Of a DNA stretch of 59,629 nt, positions 54,204 to 59,629 are shown in pieces. Position 1 is the first letter of the stretch. Each line of letters opens with the position of its first letter. Source of the stretch: Rhodospirillales bacterium (GTDB lineage Bacteria; Pseudomonadota; Alphaproteobacteria; Rhodospirillales; UBA2165); NCBI GenBank assembly GCA_012960465.1, contig DUBF01000209.1, positions 1-59,629 of the forward strand, given 5' to 3'. The position numbers were made by a program, and so were the translations under genes. The notes beneath the pieces were generated by a model. It searched no databases. It was not told the DNA's origin and saw only the letters and a list, made by a program, of their open reading frames with translations.

Positions 54204-54232
54204 TTTTCATATTATGAAAATTTAGCTATACT
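54204..54232. promoter_or_regulatory. 17-base palindrome overlapping the iclR-type promoter
   Basis: TTTTCATATTATGAAAA at 54204-54220 is a perfect 8-1-8 palindrome, of the length and symmetry bound by IclR-family dimers. Its left end (TTTTCA) can be a -35 box with TATACT (54227-54232) as the -10 at 17 bases, directing the IclR gene. It sits 97 bases from the start of the divergent TTT operon, so one protein could control both. Confidence 0.6.
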
Positions 54233-54267
54233 ATTTTCACTATTTGCACCGAATCAATGAGCGAGAA

Positions 54268-55092
54268 ATGATGGAAATTTCAGAAAGAAAGCCTTCTTAC
54301 TACAATCGTGAAATACAATCCGTGGCCCGCGCCTTAAATATTTTGGAAGTGTTGTCCAAGGCTCCGGGTGAGGAGAAGGTTGGTGAGATGCAATTGGGTG
54401 AGATTGCTATTGCAACAACTCTCAATGTTTCAACCTGCCATCATATATTACTGACATTGATGAACCGGGGCTATGTTGCTCAACATAGGAGGGGGCGGGC
54501 ATATTTTCTTGGCACAAAAATACACGAACTGTCTTCCAATCGGGCGCGGCAATTTAGTTTGGCGAGGTCAGCTATGCCAGAATTAAGGCAACTAAACATG
54601 GTGACTGGTGAGAACGTTCATCTTGCTGTACTGCAAGGCAATGATCTTGTTGTTTTGGCGCAACTTAATTCGCCTAAGGTGGTGCGCGTAAATTTGGAAG
54701 CGATCAATTTGACCAACTCATCACATGCGACCGCGATTGGAAAATCAATTCTCGCGTGGCTTCCTGACATTGAGATTGAACGTCTTTTTAACGAAAAAGG
54801 CCTGGCGAAATACACGCCAGCGACGATTGTAGATTTTGGCAATTTAAAAGAGAATTTGCGGTTGGTGCGGCGGTTTGGTTACGCGATGGATCACGAGGAG
54901 TTTGTGGTCGGGGTGGCGTCCGTAGGAACAGCACTACGCGATCATGCTGGGGCTGTTTTAGGATCCGTAAGTTGCACACTTCCAGAGTCACGGGCAGACA
55001 CTGAACATTTTGATCTTGTTAAAAATGCGATTCTAAAATGTGCCGTCGATTTGTCTGAGAAAATAGGCTATTCAAAGTTAGATTTGCTCTAA
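54268..55092 (+). CDS. IclR family transcriptional regulator
   Basis: 274 residues. The N-terminal winged helix (about 15-80) contains SVARALNILEVLS and LGEIAIATTLNVSTCHHILLTLMNRGYV. The C-terminal ligand domain has LDIE-like LPDIEIERLF, RRFGYAMDHEEFVVGVASVG and the GAVLGSVSCTLPESRAD stretch, in the standard IclR order. I chose the first of two adjacent ATGs (54268) with GAGCGAGA just upstream. It is divergent from the TTT operon and is probably its local regulator, as is usual for IclR genes next to carboxylate uptake. Confidence 0.92.
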   Translation: MMEISERKPSYYNREIQSVARALNILEVLSKAPGEEKVGEMQLGEIAIATTLNVSTCHHILLTLMNRGYVAQHRRGRAYFLGTKIHELSSNRARQFSLARSAMPELRQLNMVTGENVHLAVLQGNDLVVLAQLNSPKVVRVNLEAINLTNSSHATAIGKSILAWLPDIEIERLFNEKGLAKYTPATIVDFGNLKENLRLVRRFGYAMDHEEFVVGVASVGTALRDHAGAVLGSVSCTLPESRADTEHFDLVKNAILKCAVDLSEKIGYSKLDLL

Positions 55093-55178
55093 AAAACTTG
55101 TTTTTTCATGAAACCCTATAAATAGTGTATTTTTTTACGATTTGATCCCTAAATATGGTAGCTATTACTGCTGTTAGC

Positions 55179-55257
55179 GTATTGTTCATAAATACAATAC
55201 AATATCCTGATTGCTATACAATATATAGTGTATATATTATGATATATAGTGTATATA
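55179..55257. repeat. AT-rich repeat/palindrome cluster upstream of lipoprotein operon
   Basis: GTATTG/CAATAC inverted repeat (55179-55184 and 55195-55200) is followed by two copies of ATATATAGTGTATATA (55221-55236 and 55242-55257) in a 21-base period, two helical turns. They end 48 bases before the ATG at 55305. They could bind a regulator on one DNA face or act as a bendable promoter element. Confidence 0.5.
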
Positions 55258-55304
55258 GTATGGTTGAAATATGAATTGAATCAGCCTCAGCGGGGGTAGA
55301 CGAA

Positions 55305-56660
55305 ATGAATTTAATCAGTGATGGCCGTAAATTTGAGCGTAATAAGTGCAGGATAGGATGCATTCTATTTCTTATGGTTGCGCTTAGCGGGTGTGAACTT
55401 ATAAAAAATAGTAATTTGATGGATAGTTTTAAACGAGGACCAAGCCCGGTCGAAAGCAGTGATATCTCAGAGCGTGGTTTTGGTAAGTTGTCTAAGGGCA
55501 AGTTTTTAGCAGCTCAAGCCATGTTTGATGAGGCCTTGAAGGCTAACCCCCGCGATGTTTATGCGCTGTTTGGCAAAGGAATTATACTCCAACATAGTGG
55601 TCAGTTAAATCATGCGCGTCAGGTATTTGAGGCTGTACTGGCATTGCGCCCTAGTAGTGATCAGAAGCTTTTGGTGATTAATGATTTAGCACCACAAACG
55701 GTTCGAGAGCTCGCCGCACTTAACTTGTCGTTGCTGGAAAGTAAAGGTGTGTCGAACGCCTTTGGTCCTCCGGGCAAACCCGGCGCACCGTCTCGAAACA
55801 TGAGTTTTTCGCGAGCCGACTTAAGTGTACCAGCACTTTCACGACGAATTACAACTAAATCTATGTCAATTGAGTCTGGAACTACTTCAAGAGATAGAAA
55901 CATAATTTCAAGGTTTGAGACGTTAAAAAAATTACGTGATCAAGGTTTGTTAACTCCGATAGAATACGTCGTTCGGCGGAAACGCAATTTAGGTGCTTTA
56001 ACCAAACTCACGGCCAACCCTCCGGCGGCTGGTCTAGCAAGATCGGTGCCCAGTGCAGAACAAATTTCACGGCGCCTAAAAGCGATTGGGCGTGCTTTAG
56101 AACTTCGGGCGATTACTATCCGCCAACACGGAGCTGAACGTAAAATGATTATCGATGGTTTAATGTCTGCCAACCCAAAAATTTCTGAAAAGCCCGCAAT
56201 AGCACCAAAGGGTCTGATGGCCGCGGCGGCAGCTGTGCGGCGTGTTGAAATGCTCAGAGAGCGGGGGCTCATTTCAAAGGATGAATATACCAAAGAAAAA
56301 ACCGCGATAGAGAAAATAATTGCACCAACAACGCCTATGATCGCTAAGGCGGCTAAAGGGACTAAAGCTGCAACCTCCGTCATAACCTCTAAGGGAGGTC
56401 CGAGGCCGGCTTTACATCTTGCTTCATTTCGGTCAAAAAAATCGGCAGACCGTGCTTGGCTGCAACTTCGTCGGGCCCACCGATCAATCCTGGGTAAAAT
56501 GAAATCAGAGGTGATACGGGTTAATTTAGGTCGGAGCAAAGGCGTATACTATCGGTTAATTACGGGTCCTTTTAAAAGTGCATCTGTTGCTGCTCAAGCC
56601 TGTAAGAAACTTAAATCAAGGCGTCAGTACTGTGATGCAGCATTTATGGGTGCTTTTTAA
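55305..56660 (+). CDS. TPR/SHOCT/SPOR-domain lipoprotein
   Basis: 451 residues. A signal peptide of the lipoprotein type has lipobox ALSGC with Cys30. Then come a TPR pair (about 60-120: KFLAAQAMFDEALKANPRDVYALFGKG), two SHOCT-like short helical hairpins (about 203-228, LKKLRDQGLLTPIEYVVRR; about 312-338, MLRERGLISKDEYTKEK) separated by a basic region, and a C-terminal SPOR-type peptidoglycan-binding domain (about 370-448, LHLASFRSKKSADRAWLQLR). This is a plausible envelope scaffold tethering the outer membrane to peptidoglycan at division or efflux sites. The TolC-like gene follows after 37 bases. Confidence 0.75.
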   Translation: MNLISDGRKFERNKCRIGCILFLMVALSGCELIKNSNLMDSFKRGPSPVESSDISERGFGKLSKGKFLAAQAMFDEALKANPRDVYALFGKGIILQHSGQLNHARQVFEAVLALRPSSDQKLLVINDLAPQTVRELAALNLSLLESKGVSNAFGPPGKPGAPSRNMSFSRADLSVPALSRRITTKSMSIESGTTSRDRNIISRFETLKKLRDQGLLTPIEYVVRRKRNLGALTKLTANPPAAGLARSVPSAEQISRRLKAIGRALELRAITIRQHGAERKMIIDGLMSANPKISEKPAIAPKGLMAAAAAVRRVEMLRERGLISKDEYTKEKTAIEKIIAPTTPMIAKAAKGTKAATSVITSKGGPRPALHLASFRSKKSADRAWLQLRRAHRSILGKMKSEVIRVNLGRSKGVYYRLITGPFKSASVAAQACKKLKSRRQYCDAAFMGAF

Positions 56661-56697
56661 GCCTTATACTCATAGCTTTCTTTTATAAATTAGTTGG

Positions 56698-58983
56698 ATG
56701 TTGGTTTGGGTCCAATTAAACCAAATTAAAAGGAAATTTATAATAGCATATCAAAAAGTTTTTTTCCACGCTGTCAAATTAGTCAAAATATCAGCTTTCC
56801 TGGTTTTGGTATCTTGTTCGGTTGTGCCAAAGCCATTAACAACGTTCGAACTGCAAAAGAGCGCTGAAATTGATAGAGCATTGATGTTTGGGAGTAAAGA
56901 AAAGTTAGTTGGCAGCCTTTCACTTGAAGCGGCGATTGCGAGGGCGCTAAAGTTTAATCTAGATAGCCGAGCTCGATCAATGGAACAGGCATTAGCCCTA
57001 AATCAATTAGATCTTGATAATTATCAATTATTACCTTCATTAGCTGCGAACGCTGGCTACTCTGATCGTTCTGGGTGGAATGCGACAAATTCAAAAACAC
57101 TTAAAGGCGATCCGCCTTCTTCGCAATATAGTTATGGAACCGATAAAACACTATTTACCGGTGACTTTACCGTGAGTTGGAATATTTTAGATTTTGGCGT
57201 GAGTTATTATAATGCCAGGCAAAATGCGGATCGTTCGCTTATTGCCGAAGAGCGTCGCAGAAAGGTGGTTGAGAGTCTGATCCGCGAGGTACAGTTTTCT
57301 TACTGGAGAATGGTTGCAGCACAAAAGCTTGAAAATAGAGTTAAGCTTGCTATTGCGAGAGCGGAGCAGGCGCTAAAAAGTGCAAGAAAAGTTGAGAAAG
57401 AGAAACTAAAAAATCCGACTGAAATACTGGTTTTTCAGAAACAGTTGCTCCAGAAGTTACGCCGGGTTGAAACCGTTAATCAAGTATTAGCAGGCGCCCG
57501 TATTGAATTAGCAGCATTAATAAATGTCTCCCCATCAACTAAGTTTCGCGTCGTTCCACCCAGTTCGGATAAATTGTCAATTCCTAAATGGACTATTGGT
57601 TTAGAAAAAATGGAACGTATGGCATTCCTAAATAATCCCGATATCCGCGAGAAACTTTATTTAAGTCGTATCAGTATAAATGACGCAAGAAAATCGCTTA
57701 TCGCTTATTTACCAGGTATCGACCTGAAAGCTGGAAGAAATTATAACTCAAATAGTTTTTTGGATTCTAATCGTTGGTTCGAATGGAGTTCCACTCTCAG
57801 TCTTAAAGTACTTAAGTTACTATCACTTCCCGATCAGTTTAAGTATAATAAAGCGAACAAAGCCCTTTCGGATACTCAGCGTCTTGCGCTTAGGATGGCT
57901 GTTCTCGCCCAAGTACATGTTGCAGATATGAATTATTTCAATGCAGTGAAGCAGTATAATAGGGCCAACGAACTATATAAAATTGACGAGCGTCTTACTC
58001 AGCAAATAGCAAAGCGGCAAGAATCAGATATACAGAGTATGCTTGAGCGTGTTTCTCAGGAAACGGCGGCAATAGAGTCAGTTATGCGCCGTTATCAAAC
58101 GTATGCAGAAGTTGTGGCGGCAGTGGGTCGGCTGCACTCGACACTTGGGATGGGTATTTTAAAAGCGGGGGTTCATTCGAATGGGTTAAAGGATCTTACC
58201 CGTTATTTGGGGAAGGCACTGGAGGTCAGAATGAGTGGTGTTTCTTTAGAAGCTGAATTAAATCTTTTCAAAAAGAAGAACATGGATGTGGAAAAAAAGA
58301 ATGTTGTTTTTTTCAAAAAGAAGCGAGAAAAAGTTTTGGATGAAGACTTATTTGTATATCCCGATGTGTCAAATATTTTTGCAAATGTTGATGTTCCGAA
58401 AGTAGAAAATGTAAAAGGCTATCTTGAAAATCTAAACATTCCTTTTGTTTTTCGTGGTCTAGTGTCGGGCCTAGATATCATAGATAAAAAAATTCTCTCT
58501 GGTTTAGATGAAGCGAGTAATGGGATAGTTTCAGTCTTAGATCAATTAACGTTACCAGGAAATTCAATGGTTAAGCAGCCGGCTATTTCTAACGATTCGT
58601 TGTTTCTTCGAGAAAAACCTAAAATCTTTTTAACTAAGATAGTCGGAGCGCCTGGAGATGGGAATAATTTGCTTTATAAAAATATGTGGCGGATGCTAAT
58701 TGCTGCGGGCTTAAATATGGTTAAAGAACGTCAACATTCTGAGTTTCTATTAAACGGCTTTGTTAATGTAGGTCCAGCTTATGATGCATTAAATGATATT
58801 GCAATTACATGGCTAATAACGACAAAAGACGGGCGGGTAGTCGGGAAAGCTACGCAAAACAAGAAGGTTCCAGAAGGCACCGTTAGGCAAGAATGGGGAC
58901 AAGCTGCAATAGACGCGGCATTAGAAGGAAGTGTTAGTATTAAGAATATTGTTACGGGACATTTATTATCAAGCAGACACTGA
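56698..58983 (+). CDS. TolC-like outer-membrane lipoprotein with extra C-terminal domain
   Basis: 761 residues, much longer than the usual 450-500 for TolC/NodT-type outer-membrane factors. An N-terminal signal with lipobox-like LVSC (Cys near 40) is followed by two TolC-type repeats (about 65-490) with typical segments: AIARALKFNLDSRAR, WNILDFGVSYYNARQNADR and AELALINVS-like AALINVS. Residues 510-600 are a variable linker rich in Lys and Val. The last about 110 residues (KIVGAPGDGNNLL, LLNGFVNVG, TKDGRVVGKATQNKKVPEG) form a compact domain resembling LpoB/TssJ-like periplasmic lipoproteins. The start is uncertain because the N-region is long and basic. Confidence 0.72.
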   Translation: MLVWVQLNQIKRKFIIAYQKVFFHAVKLVKISAFLVLVSCSVVPKPLTTFELQKSAEIDRALMFGSKEKLVGSLSLEAAIARALKFNLDSRARSMEQALALNQLDLDNYQLLPSLAANAGYSDRSGWNATNSKTLKGDPPSSQYSYGTDKTLFTGDFTVSWNILDFGVSYYNARQNADRSLIAEERRRKVVESLIREVQFSYWRMVAAQKLENRVKLAIARAEQALKSARKVEKEKLKNPTEILVFQKQLLQKLRRVETVNQVLAGARIELAALINVSPSTKFRVVPPSSDKLSIPKWTIGLEKMERMAFLNNPDIREKLYLSRISINDARKSLIAYLPGIDLKAGRNYNSNSFLDSNRWFEWSSTLSLKVLKLLSLPDQFKYNKANKALSDTQRLALRMAVLAQVHVADMNYFNAVKQYNRANELYKIDERLTQQIAKRQESDIQSMLERVSQETAAIESVMRRYQTYAEVVAAVGRLHSTLGMGILKAGVHSNGLKDLTRYLGKALEVRMSGVSLEAELNLFKKKNMDVEKKNVVFFKKKREKVLDEDLFVYPDVSNIFANVDVPKVENVKGYLENLNIPFVFRGLVSGLDIIDKKILSGLDEASNGIVSVLDQLTLPGNSMVKQPAISNDSLFLREKPKIFLTKIVGAPGDGNNLLYKNMWRMLIAAGLNMVKERQHSEFLLNGFVNVGPAYDALNDIAITWLITTKDGRVVGKATQNKKVPEGTVRQEWGQAAIDAALEGSVSIKNIVTGHLLSSRH

Positions 58984-59226
58984 AAACTAAAGCCCAATTT
59001 CATAAGAGACCAAATAATTGGTAAAATGAATGTATAACGTTTACATAATCTCGGCCTGCTATTAAAAAAATTAATTTATAAGCTCTTGTGTATTTAATGT
59101 TGTTTGCGGCTTATACTAATTTAACAAACATATTTTAAATTAGGATCAACATCTAACTGCCTTTAACTCATGGCTTTTGGAAAAATTTCTGCAGCATATG
59201 TCTGGCCTGACCGTATATTACATTAA

Positions 59227-59629
59227 TTAATTTTCAGAGGTTTGGTAATTCTTAGAGGCTGTATCTACCGCATGTAAATAATCAGTTTGTAACTCATCGT
59301 GCTGGATTTTAGCTTCATTAAAACTTTCTTGTCGAAGAGAGTTGGTATTTTGAAAATGCGGAAAGACATAACGTGCAGCAAGTTCATAACTATGTTTGGT
59401 AGCCTCCCACGGGGCAAAATTATTAGCAAAAAATAGAAACGTCCCAAACCCGCCTGACAGTTCTTGTATTCTCTCTATTTCTTTGACCAAATCTTCTGGC
59501 GTTCCAATTAAGAGTATTTTGTTGTTTACGCCCCATTTAAGAGGATCTTTTTCGTCGGTAGGAAATGGTGAAGCCGGTAGAACATTATGCGAGTAGTCCA
59601 CCCATTTCTGTAGACCAAAATCTAAATCT
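59227..59629 (-). CDS. LLM class flavin-dependent oxidoreductase, C-terminal part (cut by window edge)
   Basis: The frame runs from a stop at 59227 to the right edge of the window without a start, giving the last 133 or so residues of a luciferase-like monooxygenase. Recognisable family pieces are DLDFGLQKWVDYSHNVLP, GVNNKILLIGTPEDLVKEIERIQELSGGFGTFLFF and APWEATKHSYELAARYVFPHF. A GTG at 59601 is only an internal in-frame codon, not a start. The enzyme would use reduced flavin to oxygenate or oxidise an aldehyde, sulfonate, amine or alkane; the N-terminal half needed to say more lies outside the window. Confidence 0.85.
   Translation of the reverse strand, partial: DLDFGLQKWVDYSHNVLPASPFPTDEKDPLKWGVNNKILLIGTPEDLVKEIERIQELSGGFGTFLFFANNFAPWEATKHSYELAARYVFPHFQNTNSLRQESFNEAKIQHDELQTDYLHAVDTASKNYQTSEN

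Noticed and set aside
55940-56539. Long antisense reading frame inside the SPOR lipoprotein gene.
   Set aside because: It shadows the basic, Ala-rich coding sequence on the plus strand; no domain was seen.

Overview
The window looks like chromosomal DNA of a low-GC (about 40-43% by eye) alphaproteobacterium, most likely an uncultured marine or Rhodospirillales-like lineage. The reasons are a recognisable CcrM (GANTC) methyltransferase next to RNase HII, the order adenosyltransferase-etfB-etfA-hydroxyacyl-CoA dehydrogenase, an adenosylcobalamin-dependent ribonucleotide reductase, two tripartite tricarboxylate transporter (TTT) operons and a salicylyl-CoA 5-hydroxylase. No tRNA, rRNA, insertion sequence, phage gene or CRISPR array was seen.

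Layout. 0.2-3.7 kb: scattered single genes (SDR, GST-like, cold-shock protein, small ParB-like protein, LysE exporter). 3.9-10.1 kb: a GntR/FCD regulator followed by a molybdenum hydroxylase operon (FAD, 2Fe-2S, and a molybdopterin subunit divided into two coupled frames) and a GMC oxidoreductase. 10.1-15.1 kb, minus strand: sulfurtransferase, zinc alcohol dehydrogenase, 2-hydroxyacid dehydrogenase, and a polytopic membrane protein coupled to a cupredoxin-like protein. 15.3-19.6 kb: Gfo/Idh/MocA dehydrogenase with a complete TTT transporter (TctB, TctA, TctC), ended by a strong bidirectional terminator. 19.7-26.5 kb: a GntR/UTRA-regulated pair of beta-hydroxyacid dehydrogenases, a cupin, a malate/lactate-type dehydrogenase, a second Gfo/Idh/MocA protein and a ketopantoate-reductase-like protein. 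26.9-30.9 kb: a NitT/TauT-type ABC importer with two different permeases and a small membrane protein.

30.9-41.5 kb is mostly core: ArsC/Spx-like protein, DUF952 protein, rnhB, ccrM, fatty-acid oxidation and electron-transfer genes, cobalamin adenosyltransferase, nrdJ and a GFA-family protein. 41.6-49.5 kb: a transporter of unknown substrate, a YaiI-type protein, a second cold-shock protein, arsC, and an aromatic acyl-CoA cluster (salicylyl-CoA 5-hydroxylase, acyl-CoA dehydrogenase, SDR). 49.5-55.1 kb: a second TTT operon (HbpS/GlcG-like, TctC, TctB, TctA, Gfo/Idh/MocA) under a divergent IclR regulator; it is visibly richer in G+C than its flanks and may have been acquired. 55.3-59.0 kb: an envelope pair, a TPR/SPOR lipoprotein and a TolC-like lipoprotein with a long extra C-terminal domain. 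The right edge cuts a flavin-dependent LLM-class oxidoreductase.

Taken together, the genes suggest a scavenging heterotroph that imports small organic acids through periplasmic binding proteins and oxidises them with many NAD(P)-, FAD- and Mo-dependent dehydrogenases. The substrates cannot be read from sequence. The observations most worth checking are the split Mo subunit (NdhL/NdhM-like), the palindrome shared by the two promoter regions of the first TTT system, the TolC fusion, and three GANTC sites clustered at the start of ccrM.
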